Below are positions 15,421 through 23,463 of a stretch of 61,128 bases of DNA, piece after piece. Each line of letters opens with the position of its first letter. Within the stretch, counting starts at the first letter, position 1. The stretch lies in the NCBI RefSeq assembly GCF_020742345.1, contig NZ_DYXC01000153.1, forward strand, positions 1-61,128. The letters run 5' to 3'. Both the position numbers and the translations under genes were made by a program. This DNA comes from Enteractinococcus helveticum (lineage in GTDB: Bacteria; Actinomycetota; Actinomycetes; Actinomycetales; Micrococcaceae). The notes under the pieces are model-generated. The model was given only the letters and a program-made list of their open reading frames with translations, did no database searches and was not told the origin of the DNA.

Positions 15421-17064
15421 ATGGCTAAGACCATTGCATTTGACGAAGAAGCTCGCCGCGGCCTCGAAACGGGTTTGAATACCCTGGCTGAGGCGGTCAA
15501 AGTTACCTTGGGCCCACGCGGGCGCAATGTCGTACTGGAAAAACAGTGGGGCGCGCCGACTATCACCAATGATGGTGTCTCGATCGCTAAAGAGATCGAG
15601 CTCGAGGACCCCTACGAAAAAATCGGTGCCGAACTCGTCAAAGAGGTTGCCAAGCGCACCGATGATGTAGCCGGTGACGGTACCACCACCGCAACTGTTT
15701 TGGCTCAGGCCCTGGTTTCTGAAGGCCTGCGCAACGTTGCTGCCGGTGCCGACCCAATCGCACTGCGCCGCGGTATCGACAAGGCTGTTACGGCTGTCAC
15801 CGCAGCGCTGCAGGACCAGGCTCGCGAAGTCGAAACCAAAGACCAGATCGCCAACACCGCCTCCATCTCCGCTGGTGACAACGAAATTGGTCGTATCATC
15901 GCTGAAGCACTGGACAAGGTCGGTAAAGAAGGCGTTGTGACCGTTGAAGAGTCCAACACCTTTGGCCTGGATCTGGAACTGACCGAAGGTATGCGCTTCG
16001 ATAAGGGCTACATCTCCGGTTACTTCGCAACCGACGGCGAACGCCAGGAAGCTGTCCTGGAAGACCCATACATCCTGATCGTCAACTCCAAGATCTCGAA
16101 TGCTCGTGACATGGTTGGCATCCTGGAAAAAGTCATGCAGTCGGGCAAACCACTGCTGATCATCGCCGAAGATGTTGAAGGCGAAGCCCTGGCAACCCTG
16201 GTTGTCAACAAGATTCGTGGCACCTTCAAATCAGTTGCTGTCAAAGCTCCAGGCTTTGGTGACCGTCGCAAGGCTATGCTCAACGACATCGCTATCTTGA
16301 CCGGTGGCCAGGTCATCTCTGAAGAAGTTGGCCTGACCCTGGAAAACGCCACCCTGGAGATGCTGGGCACCGCCCGCAAGGTTGTCGTTTCCAAGGATGA
16401 AACCACCATCGTTGAAGGTGCTGGCGACTCCGATCAGATCGCTGGTCGCGTCAACCAGATCCGTGGCGAAATCGACACCACCGATTCCGACTATGACCGT
16501 GAAAAACTGCAGGAACGTCTGGCCAAGCTGGCCGGCGGTGTTGCTGTAATTCGCGCCGGTGCCGCCACTGAAGTCGAGCTCAAAGAACGCAAGGCTCGCA
16601 TCGAAGACGCCATTCGTAACGCAAAAGCCGCTGTTGAAGAAGGCATCGTTGCTGGCGGTGGCGTTGCACTGATCGAAGCTGCTCAGAAAGCATTTGCTGA
16701 ACTGAAAGTGGAAGGCGATGAAGCCACCGGTGCACGCATCGTCCAGATCGGTGTTGAAGCCCCACTGAAGCAGATTGCACAGAACGCTGGTCTGGAGGCA
16801 GGCGTCGTTGTCGACAAGGTCAAGAATCTACCGGACGAAAACGGCCTCAATGCTGCCACCGGCGAATACGTCAACCTGCTGGAAGCCGGCATCAACGACC
16901 CAGTTAAAGTGACCCGTTCCGCTCTGGAAAACGCTGCTTCGATTGCAGGCCTGTTCCTGACCACCGAAGCTGTCATCGCTGACAAACCAGAACCAGTCGA
17001 CCCAGCCGCCGCTGCTGCTGCTGGTGGTATGGACGGTATGGGTGGCATGGGCGGCATGATGTAA
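15421..17064 (+). CDS. groL: chaperonin GroEL
   Basis: The 547-residue 60-kDa chaperonin subunit, which refolds proteins inside a double ring capped by GroES. It starts MAKTIAFDEEARRGLETG, has the ATP-site motifs VTLGPRGRNVVLEK and GDGTTTATVLAQ, and ends in a Gly-Met tail (GGMDGMGGMGGMM), which marks the housekeeping GroEL2 type rather than the His-rich GroEL1. No groES lies beside it, as is usual for the second, unlinked copy in Actinobacteria. Two CIRCE operators precede it. ATG 15421 is the family start; codons upstream to 15325 are leader. Confidence 0.98.
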   Translation: MAKTIAFDEEARRGLETGLNTLAEAVKVTLGPRGRNVVLEKQWGAPTITNDGVSIAKEIELEDPYEKIGAELVKEVAKRTDDVAGDGTTTATVLAQALVSEGLRNVAAGADPIALRRGIDKAVTAVTAALQDQAREVETKDQIANTASISAGDNEIGRIIAEALDKVGKEGVVTVEESNTFGLDLELTEGMRFDKGYISGYFATDGERQEAVLEDPYILIVNSKISNARDMVGILEKVMQSGKPLLIIAEDVEGEALATLVVNKIRGTFKSVAVKAPGFGDRRKAMLNDIAILTGGQVISEEVGLTLENATLEMLGTARKVVVSKDETTIVEGAGDSDQIAGRVNQIRGEIDTTDSDYDREKLQERLAKLAGGVAVIRAGAATEVELKERKARIEDAIRNAKAAVEEGIVAGGGVALIEAAQKAFAELKVEGDEATGARIVQIGVEAPLKQIAQNAGLEAGVVVDKVKNLPDENGLNAATGEYVNLLEAGINDPVKVTRSALENAASIAGLFLTTEAVIADKPEPVDPAAAAAAGGMDGMGGMGGMM

Positions 17065-17105
17065 GCCTGCTTGCTCGAAGCAACACCCGAAGATAGACGC
17101 TATCT

Positions 17106-17141
17106 CACCAAGGTCCCGGTCAACTGACCGGGACCTTGGTG
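17106..17141 (+). terminator. terminator after groL
   Basis: A perfect 17-bp stem (CACCAAGGTCCCGGTCA with its complement) around the loop AC, about 40 nt after the groL stop. There is no long T-run, but the stem is one of the strongest in the window. Confidence 0.85.
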
Positions 17142-17205
17142 ATTAAGCCTGGCACGCAGTTGACGGGTTTGTAGAATGTATCGATAGGCCAGAAAGGAAA
17201 ATGCC

Positions 17206-18123
17206 GTGGGCAAAGTTCTTCGGGGCATTCGAAACCTTAGCGTCACAGCGGGTGCAATTGGTGCTGCCGGTGTTTGGTACCGTAAACGCGCAGAACGACA
17301 TCTGTCCCTGCGTGCTCAAACAGTCCTGGTAACCGGTGCCGGATCCGGTCTTGGACGGTTACTGGCAATTGGAGCAGCGCAACGCAATGCGGCCCACGTT
17401 GTAGTGTGGGATATTAACGAACAGGCCGCCAGCAACGTCGTGGAAGCAATTCAAGCCGATGGAATCGACGCCACCTACGATATCGTTGACCTCGCCGATG
17501 ACGAATCCGTTGATGCCGCTGGTCAAGCTGTTCGTCAACGCATCGGAGGAATAGATTTTCTGATCAATAATGCCGGCATCGTTACCGGCAAGAAGTTTCT
17601 TGAACAACGTCATGACGACGTCGAGCGCACCTTTCAAATTAATACCCTGGCACTGTATCGGGTGACACGACAGTTCCTGCCCAATATGATTGCCAATAAT
17701 TTCGGTTCCGTAACCGTTATCGCCTCAGCTGCATCATTAATCGGCGTTGCCCGGCAGACGGATTATGCCGCTTCAAAGTGGGCAGCCCATGGGTTTACCG
17801 AATCGCTACGTGCCGAGATGCGACACTACGGCCGTGGAATTCATACCTTATCGGTTCACCCGTTTTACGTTGACACCGGAATGTTCGACGGCGTGAGCTC
17901 GCCAAATGTGTTGCTGCCGATTCTGCGTCCCGAAGCCGTCGTACACAAAATCTTTCGTGCCCTGGAATCCGGCAAACGCCAGCTGATTTTGCCGTCAAGT
18001 GCGGTGGCTGCCAATTGGCTAAAACTTCTGCCGGTATCGGTAGCTGATCAGGTGAGCGATGCACTGGGGATTAATTCGACTATGGATCACTTCACCGGTT
18101 GCACCACGGCGGTCGAAGATTAG
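17206..18123 (+). CDS. short-chain dehydrogenase/reductase
   Basis: A 305-residue classical SDR acting on an unknown alcohol or ketone with NAD(P). The N-terminal 40 residues are extra (a basic, weakly hydrophobic stretch, ITAGAIGAAGVWYRKRAERH-like), then TGAGSGLGRLLAIG (cofactor loop), NNAGIVTG, and the catalytic S and Y-x-x-x-K in ASAASLIGVARQ and DYAASKWAAHGF. The extension recalls membrane-associated SDRs of the retinol dehydrogenase group. The start is GTG with AAAGGA 7 nt upstream. Its stop overlaps the stop of the convergent DUF4031-HD gene. Confidence 0.87.
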   Translation: MGKVLRGIRNLSVTAGAIGAAGVWYRKRAERHLSLRAQTVLVTGAGSGLGRLLAIGAAQRNAAHVVVWDINEQAASNVVEAIQADGIDATYDIVDLADDESVDAAGQAVRQRIGGIDFLINNAGIVTGKKFLEQRHDDVERTFQINTLALYRVTRQFLPNMIANNFGSVTVIASAASLIGVARQTDYAASKWAAHGFTESLRAEMRHYGRGIHTLSVHPFYVDTGMFDGVSSPNVLLPILRPEAVVHKIFRALESGKRQLILPSSAVAANWLKLLPVSVADQVSDALGINSTMDHFTGCTTAVED

Positions 18124-19052
18124 TCCCGTGACTTGCCGCGGCGCGGATATAATTCAGACATCAGATTTCGACGAGCAGGCCGTTCCCAACGGCGACGTCC
18201 GGTGCCGGTATTAAAGATTGGGTTTCGTGCCAGCATGCGACGCAAGAATTTTTCTCGACCGATTGCAAAGTCTTTGTCGCTGACTTTGACGAAGTCCTTA
18301 CGGATGCCCTCGCGATAGCGCTGATAGCCACCTGAGTTTCTGGATAGTACCTCAAGGTCGGCGTCGCAGAGCACTTTGCCGCCGTCATCGTCTTCGTGGG
18401 GATCATGTGTGAACGTGAGACGAATCAGCCGAGCGGTTTCCAAAATCTCGGGACCTGGCACCCCGAGTTCGGGCAGGACACGTTCTGCAAGTCGAGCCGA
18501 GTCTTCTTCATCTTGTCCTGGCGGCAAAATCGGGTCGGCACGGTAGACAGCATCATGAAACCAGCCTGCGAGTTTGACGGCCCGTGGAAATGGTCCCATC
18601 GGTTCGCCCTGGCGTTCTAGATAGTCGATCCCTTTGAGCACCGACATCAGGTGGGTCAGATCGTGATAGTGACGGTGGTCTTCACTCCACCGTTCTATGA
18701 GTGCATCGCAGATCGGGCCACGATCCAGCTCGGAGGTGTTTGGGAAAAGTCGATCGAAACGCTGGTGAAGGATCTTTTCGAGTTTTGAAGCGCGTTCTGC
18801 CGCAGTAATACGTAACCCGGACTTCACGAGACGACGGACCAACTCGGATCCGGAGACTGGCTGCGCGCCAGCCGAAACAAGTTCTTCGTATTGACTCACT
18901 GGGATATCGTAGTGGTCGCCGTCGAAGGCATGCGGCGGAATCCCGTTTGCACGAGCAAAAGCATGCAGTTCCTCAAGAGACTCGTCCGAGACGAGATGAG
19001 AGAACACGGTACCATGAGCCGGCCACCGTGCGGGATCGATCAATATGGCCAT
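18120..19052 (-). CDS. DUF4031 and HD-domain phosphohydrolase fusion
   Basis: A 310-residue two-domain protein. Residues 1-75 are DUF4031 (ILIDPARWPAHGTVFSHLVS, FDGDHYDIP, SGSELVRRL). Residues about 100-270 are an HD-superfamily hydrolase: HYHDLTHLMSVLKG, the metal-binding WFHDAVY and LCDADLEVL. HD proteins of this type hydrolyse phosphate esters of nucleotides or similar metabolites; the substrate is unknown. The start at 19052 is preceded by TAGGCT with a 6-nt gap, suggesting a leaderless mRNA. It overlaps the SDR gene tail-to-tail by 4 nt. Confidence 0.85.
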   Translation of the reverse strand: MAILIDPARWPAHGTVFSHLVSDESLEELHAFARANGIPPHAFDGDHYDIPVSQYEELVSAGAQPVSGSELVRRLVKSGLRITAAERASKLEKILHQRFDRLFPNTSELDRGPICDALIERWSEDHRHYHDLTHLMSVLKGIDYLERQGEPMGPFPRAVKLAGWFHDAVYRADPILPPGQDEEDSARLAERVLPELGVPGPEILETARLIRLTFTHDPHEDDDGGKVLCDADLEVLSRNSGGYQRYREGIRKDFVKVSDKDFAIGREKFLRRMLARNPIFNTGTGRRRWERPARRNLMSELYPRRGKSRD

Positions 19053-19120
19053 GCTCCTAGCCTACCCACCTTTCGTCTGGTGCTATGTCAGAGCACCAGA
19101 CGAAGGCGGGGTTGAGTCTT

Positions 19121-19411
19121 TTAGCCTCGGAACATCGCAGCGTTTGCTTGTTCTGTGGCTTCGTATTGCTGTCCGGCATGTTGCATTGCTTCGCGGATGG
19201 AGCGCAACGATTCTTCGACACGTTGCTGAGTGGACCGCCATTCGGTCACAACTGCTTGGAAATTTGAAGAAGCCTGGCCAACCCAGGATTCTTGCAATTG
19301 CCGCAAGGCGGCGTCCATGGTGTTGACTTCCGACTGGATGCGATCGGCAGTGGCCTGGACGTTGCTGGCTTTGGCGAAGAGTTCTTGGACATCAATCTGA
19401 ATACGAGCCAT
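19121..19411 (-). CDS. WXG100 family type VII secretion target (EsxA-like)
   Basis: A 96-residue helical-hairpin protein. The central SWVGQASSNF carries the W-x-G turn, and the C-terminal YEATEQANAAMF resembles the Y-x-x-x-D/E export signal. Such proteins are dimeric substrates or components of type VII (ESX) secretion. ATG 19411 has AGGAGATCC directly upstream; ATG 19441 would lie before that site and is rejected. No partner Esx gene, EccC ATPase or other ESX part is in the window, so this is an orphan copy. Confidence 0.88.
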   Translation of the reverse strand: MARIQIDVQELFAKASNVQATADRIQSEVNTMDAALRQLQESWVGQASSNFQAVVTEWRSTQQRVEESLRSIREAMQHAGQQYEATEQANAAMFRG

Positions 19412-19516
19412 TTTGGATCTCCTGTATCGACGGATCATCACGGTTTGTGATGCGGTACCGCCAGCCTAGAAAGATCGTGCTCCGGTGATGCGTGCTATCA
19501 AGCGTGCTGTGGATAA

Positions 19517-21058
19517 TTAGTGGTCTGGCTCGTTGGATGTGGAGAAGTCGTCATCGGCGTCCCACGCACCATCGTCGTCGTCAGCATCCAGTGGATGATA
19601 GGGGAGTCGGACGACCATGGTGGCACCGCCGCCTGGGGTCTCTTCATGACGCACAGAACCGTTGTGCTGACTCACGATGCCGGCCACGATGGCCAGTCCG
19701 AGTCCGCTGCCGCCGGTGTCGCGGTCTCGTGAGGTATCAGCACGGTAAAAGCGTTGGAAAATTTTCTCGGCATCCTCATCGGAGATGCCCGGTCCGTGGT
19801 CACAAATTTTAATGATGGACTCGGTGCCGTTGGCCGAAGGTGCGGTGCCCACCGCGATTTCGATGTCGGTTCCATCCGGTGTGTAGCGCAGTACGTTTGT
19901 CATCAGATTGGATATGACCTGGCGGAGCCGATTGGCATCGCCCAGAGTTGGCGCCGACTGGGGTGAGGAGCCAGGAGTCAGCCCGGTCAGTGTGATCTGA
20001 CGATCCGAAGCGGTGGCTCGCGTGTCGAGCACCAGATCTGAGGCTAGCTGTAACAGATCGATTGGGTTGGTATCCATGGTGCGCTGTTCGTCGAGTCGGG
20101 CCAGCGTCAGGAGATCTTCGACCAGTTGGGTCATGCGTTTTGCTTCGGACTCGATCCGGCCCATCGCGGTAGAAACGTCTTCTTGAGAGGCTAGCGCCCC
20201 GTGGCGGTAGAGTTCCGAGAAGCCGCGAATCGTCACCAGCGGGGTGCGCAGTTCATGCGAGGCATCCTGCACGAAGCGGCGCATACGCTCTTCGGATTGT
20301 TCATTGGCGCGGAAAGCGATTTCAATGTGGGCCAGCATGGCGTTTAAAGACCGTGACAGGCGCCCCACTTCGGTGTCTGGAGCCCCGGTGGGGACACGTT
20401 TGGACAGATCTCCGGCGGCAATTCCAGCGGCGGTGCGTTCCACTCGGTTCAGGGGACGAAACGCAGTGGTCACCAAGCCGTAGGCGATCATGGTCACGAC
20501 GAGCGTGGCTAAGAACCCGATGGTGATGACCAGTGTGGTCACGCGTTCCACGGAACGTTCCACGGGGTCAAGCGGTAAAGCGATGGCCACGGTTCCGCTG
20601 TCGGATTCCAGCCGATAGATCTGGACTCGCCACTGGTGTTGCGGCATGGCCAGTCCAGGAACATTGAAGGGGGTTGATCCGTGGGCGGCCGCCTGGCGGG
20701 CGGTCATCGGTTCGATGTCGGGGACGTCTGAACCTTCGGCATAAATCCGGGTGACGAATTCGCCGTCATTATTCCAGGACTCGCCGTAGAACCGGACAAT
20801 GGTTTGTTCGAAACTCCTCGTCTCATAGGGGCCGGCGGATCCCATGGAGGTCAAGTACATTGACACGTTGTGCCGGTTGGTAAAAATGTCCTCATCGATC
20901 TGTCTGATCAATTCCTGCCGGTATAACGATGCCGTCAAGATCGCCGTGAGGGCCACAGTCAGGGCCATGAGCACTCCGGTGATCAGCGTCAGCTGAGTGC
21001 GCAACGACGTAGCCTGCCAGCGGCGGGCTATCCATCGCAACGGTTGGGCTCTGGCCAT
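19517..21058 (-). CDS. two-component sensor histidine kinase
   Basis: A 513-residue membrane kinase. Membrane segments lie at about 23-45 and 173-194, enclosing an extracellular sensor of about 125 residues. A HAMP domain (about 197-248) is followed by the HisKA dimerisation helix with phospho-accepting His268 (DASHELRTPLVTIRG), then the ATPase N box (NLMTNVLRYTP), G1 (DHGPGISDEDAEKIF) and G2 (GGSGLGLAIV). The C-terminus is acidic. It starts directly after the stop of its response regulator, so both form one operon. It resembles the TrcS/TcrS group of Actinobacteria; the stimulus is unknown. Confidence 0.93.
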   Translation of the reverse strand: MARAQPLRWIARRWQATSLRTQLTLITGVLMALTVALTAILTASLYRQELIRQIDEDIFTNRHNVSMYLTSMGSAGPYETRSFEQTIVRFYGESWNNDGEFVTRIYAEGSDVPDIEPMTARQAAAHGSTPFNVPGLAMPQHQWRVQIYRLESDSGTVAIALPLDPVERSVERVTTLVITIGFLATLVVTMIAYGLVTTAFRPLNRVERTAAGIAAGDLSKRVPTGAPDTEVGRLSRSLNAMLAHIEIAFRANEQSEERMRRFVQDASHELRTPLVTIRGFSELYRHGALASQEDVSTAMGRIESEAKRMTQLVEDLLTLARLDEQRTMDTNPIDLLQLASDLVLDTRATASDRQITLTGLTPGSSPQSAPTLGDANRLRQVISNLMTNVLRYTPDGTDIEIAVGTAPSANGTESIIKICDHGPGISDEDAEKIFQRFYRADTSRDRDTGGSGLGLAIVAGIVSQHNGSVRHEETPGGGATMVVRLPYHPLDADDDDGAWDADDDFSTSNEPDH

Positions 21059-21766
21059 CTAGCGTTTGTCTTTGGTCCGCAGCAGATACCCGACCCCGCG
21101 TTTGGTCTGAATCATCTTGGGGCGATCGTCGACATCGATTTTGCGTCGCAGATAGGAAATATAGGACTCCACGATTGACGCGTCGCCATTGAAATCATAT
21201 TCCCAAACATGGTCTAAAATTTGAGCTTTTGACAGCACCCGGTTGGGGTTCATCATCAAATAGCGCAGGAGTTTGAACTCGGTTGGGGACAGGTCAATGA
21301 TTTCCCCACCGCGGCGAACTTCGTGAGCGTCGTCGTCGAGTTCCAGGTCATCTACAACCAGTATCGCATCGTCGTCTTCTGCAGGTGCGGTGCGGCGCAG
21401 CACGGCCCGGATCCGGGCTACGACTTCATCGAGACTAAAGGGTTTGGTCACATAGTCGTCGCCACCGACGGTGAGCCCGGTGACCTTGTCTTCGGTCTCA
21501 TCGCGGGCGGTAAGAAAGACGACGGGGAAAAGTCGACCTGAAGCGCGTAGTTTGCGGGTGACGGTGAAGCCGTCCATGTCCGGCAGCATGACGTCGAGCA
21601 CCGCCAGATCGGGATTGTGAGCTTCAGCGGCTTCGAGTGCTTCACGGCCGTTTGCAGCGGCAACGACTTCGAATCCGGCGAACCGTAAAGAGGTGGACAG
21701 CAGCTCGCGGATGTTCGGTTCATCATCAACGACGAGGAGTTTTGCTTCATAAGATTGCGACGTCAT
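21059..21766 (-). CDS. OmpR/PhoB-type response regulator
   Basis: A 235-residue regulator: receiver domain (1-120) with acidic pocket DDEP, phospho-acceptor Asp58 in LAVLDVMLPDMDG and the conserved Lys in YVTKPF; winged-helix DNA-binding domain (about 135-232) with LSPTEFKLLRYLMMNPNRVLS and YISYLRRKID, RGVGYLLR. It works with the kinase encoded immediately downstream. The promoter has TAGAAT 6 nt before ATG, implying a leaderless mRNA, and the palindrome AACCTGTGAGGTT just upstream may be an autoregulatory site. Confidence 0.95.
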   Translation of the reverse strand: MTSQSYEAKLLVVDDEPNIRELLSTSLRFAGFEVVAAANGREALEAAEAHNPDLAVLDVMLPDMDGFTVTRKLRASGRLFPVVFLTARDETEDKVTGLTVGGDDYVTKPFSLDEVVARIRAVLRRTAPAEDDDAILVVDDLELDDDAHEVRRGGEIIDLSPTEFKLLRYLMMNPNRVLSKAQILDHVWEYDFNGDASIVESYISYLRRKIDVDDRPKMIQTKRGVGYLLRTKDKR

Positions 21767-21772
21767 ACGCCT

Positions 21773-21799
21773 ATTCTAAAAAAACTAACCTGTGAGGTT
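21773..21799 (-). promoter_or_regulatory. response-regulator promoter and palindrome
   Basis: On the minus strand TAGAAT (21773-21778) ends 6 nt before the ATG at 21766. The 13-bp palindrome AACCT-GTG-AGGTT (21787-21799) lies between this -10 and the expected -35 position, where a bound protein would affect transcription. Confidence 0.4.
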
Positions 21800-21823
21800 G
21801 CTGGGTATTTACTGAATAGACGG

Positions 21824-22075
21824 TTATGCGTGCTGACGTTTTCTACGTACAAACACGTTGCCAACCAGAGCAATGAGCATCAAAATAAAGCCCGTTGGGA
21901 AGGCCAACAGGGCCAGCCAAAACAGCCATGTGGCAGGGGTAACCCCGGCAAAGTAGTACACCAGCACACCGATCAAGGCCAGGAAGGAGGCAATCACAAT
22001 GGCTACTCCGACCCACAGCACCGCCGAAATCCAGGCAGGTGGCACATCTAGGTTCTGAGATTTTTGGGTGGTCAT
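21824..22075 (-). CDS. small membrane protein, two segments
   Basis: An 83-residue protein that I cannot assign to a named family. Two hydrophobic segments are at about 15-40 (AVLWVGVAIVIASFLALIGVLV) and 47-70 (LFWLALLAFPTGFILMLIALV), joined by a short loop, with a basic C-terminal end (RRKRQHA) on the cytoplasmic side. ATG 22075 is preceded by TAGAAT with a 7-nt gap and no ribosome binding site, so it is read as leaderless; longer starts lie inside that promoter. It lies between the two-component system and the divergent cold-shock gene. Confidence 0.7.
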   Translation of the reverse strand: MTTQKSQNLDVPPAWISAVLWVGVAIVIASFLALIGVLVYYFAGVTPATWLFWLALLAFPTGFILMLIALVGNVFVRRKRQHA

Positions 22076-22246
22076 GTGCAGTATTCTACGCTTGCAGCAC
22101 AGGTGGCGGATCATTGCGAAGATTCGGGGCAACACGCACTATACTGGCCTTCGATAGGCTTTGAGGGTTCCTGTAACCGCACCTGCAAGGGATGTGTGAC
22201 GGGAACCCTTTGTGAATGATGCACGTGACGAAGGAATAGAAAATCC

Positions 22247-22630
22247 ATGCCAACCGGCAGAGTGAAATTTTACGACCATAACAAGGGTTTTGGTTTTATT
22301 ACCACCGACGACGGCGATGACATCCATCTGCCGGCATCCGCCTTGCCCTCGGGAGTGACCCAGCTGCGCCCGGGCACCCGAGTGGAATTTGGCATCGTCG
22401 ATTCGCGACGCGGCCCACAGGCGCTATCCGTTGAAGTGCTAGACAAATTGCCCTCGGTGGTCCGAGCCACCAGACCGAAGGCCCACGATATGGCCGGTAT
22501 CGTAGACGATCTGATCCGCATGTTGGACAACGCGTCCACGGGTCTGCGCAGTGGTCGGTACCCGGCAGCTAAACAGGCCGAACAAATGGCCACCATCATG
22601 AGAAGGGTGGCTGATGCATTCGATGCCTAA
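22247..22630 (+). CDS. cold-shock domain protein with C-terminal extension
   Basis: A 127-residue protein. Residues 1-66 are a cold-shock domain with a standard RNP1 motif (KGFGFI), but the RNP2 region reads DIHLPASAL in place of the usual VFVHFS, losing the aromatic bases-stacking residues there. A helical extension of about 60 residues follows (AGIVDDLIRMLDNASTGLRS, EQMATIMRRVADAFDA). This long form is common in Actinobacteria next to DUF3027 genes. AAGGAATAG precedes ATG. Its end overlaps the next gene by 17 nt, so the two form an operon. Confidence 0.88.
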   Translation: MPTGRVKFYDHNKGFGFITTDDGDDIHLPASALPSGVTQLRPGTRVEFGIVDSRRGPQALSVEVLDKLPSVVRATRPKAHDMAGIVDDLIRMLDNASTGLRSGRYPAAKQAEQMATIMRRVADAFDA

Positions 22631-23261
22631 TGTTGCTGAAGATACTGTTTCTATCGCGAACCCCGTTCAACCGACCTTTGGCCCACCACGGGTCATTACC
22701 CGCAAACCCCGGGTCGATGCCGTGCTGGCAGAGGCCGTTGACATTGCTCGAGCAGCATTGCAAGAGTTTGCCGATGACGCCGAGATCGGCGAGCATCTGG
22801 GTACCGTAGCCGACGACGAACGCGTGGTGACACACCGTTTTACCGCCTATGTGGCGGGCTATCGTGGCTGGTATTTCTTTGTGACACTGGCTCGTGCACC
22901 GCGATCCAAAGTGATCACGGTCAGTGAAACCGGTATGTTGCCCGGTGAAGATGCACTCCTGGCACCGAAGTGGGTGCCCTGGCGAGACCGCGCTTCAGAG
23001 GAAGAGCGCATCCGTCTTGATGCCATCGCCGCCGGTGAGGACCCAGCGAAAGCTCTTGAAGCAGCAGGTTATGGCCCCGAGGTTATTGAAGAAGAAGAGC
23101 CCGTCGTCTCAGCCGAGAAGCCGTCAACCAAAGATGGTAGCGGCAAGAAGCAGGCTCGCCGGGACGCCAAACGCCGCCGGGCGCGACAGCAGGCCCATCG
23201 GAAGAAACGCCAGAAAAAATCTGCTGGGTCTGCTACCAAGACCAAGTCGTCAGGTAGATAA
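22614..23261 (+). CDS. DUF3027 family protein
   Basis: A 215-residue actinobacterial protein of unknown function. The conserved part (about 40-125) includes ADDERVVTHRFTAYVAGYRG, WYFFVTLARAPR and LLAPKWVPWRDR. The last 60 residues are very basic and rich in Lys, Arg and Gln (QARRDAKRRRARQQAHRKKR), suggesting nucleic-acid binding. ATG 22614 has AAGGGTGG upstream; ATG 22623 is a possible alternative. It overlaps the cold-shock gene, supporting a shared role with RNA. Confidence 0.85.
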   Translation: MHSMPNVAEDTVSIANPVQPTFGPPRVITRKPRVDAVLAEAVDIARAALQEFADDAEIGEHLGTVADDERVVTHRFTAYVAGYRGWYFFVTLARAPRSKVITVSETGMLPGEDALLAPKWVPWRDRASEEERIRLDAIAAGEDPAKALEAAGYGPEVIEEEEPVVSAEKPSTKDGSGKKQARRDAKRRRARQQAHRKKRQKKSAGSATKTKSSGR

Positions 23262-23267
23262 AACATG

Positions 23268-23301
23268 AGCAAAAGCACTGCTTTGGCAGTGCTTTTGCTT
23301 T
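23268..23301 (+). terminator. terminator after the DUF3027 gene
   Basis: AGCAAAAGCACTGC pairs with GCAGTGCTTTTGCT around TTTG, ending in TTTC, 6 nt after the stop codon. Confidence 0.9.
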
Positions 23302-23400
23302 CAGTCCAACAAGCCGGAATATTTGACCTGCTACCAAAGTGACCAACGACGTCGTATGTAGTGAACGTCGACTGGCGCTAACTCTGCGTGGAAACACGAC

Positions 23401-23442
23401 GGCCGGTGTTGGAGGGCAAGAATGCTCGTATCAACACCGGCC
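23401..23442 (-). terminator. probable serC terminator
   Basis: GGCCGGTGTTG and CAACACCGGCC form a perfect 11-bp stem with a 20-nt loop, 22 nt beyond the serC stop. The T-tract on the minus side (GTGTTT) is poor. Confidence 0.55.
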
Positions 23443-23463
23443 ATCGCTGTGGTCTTGTGCGAT

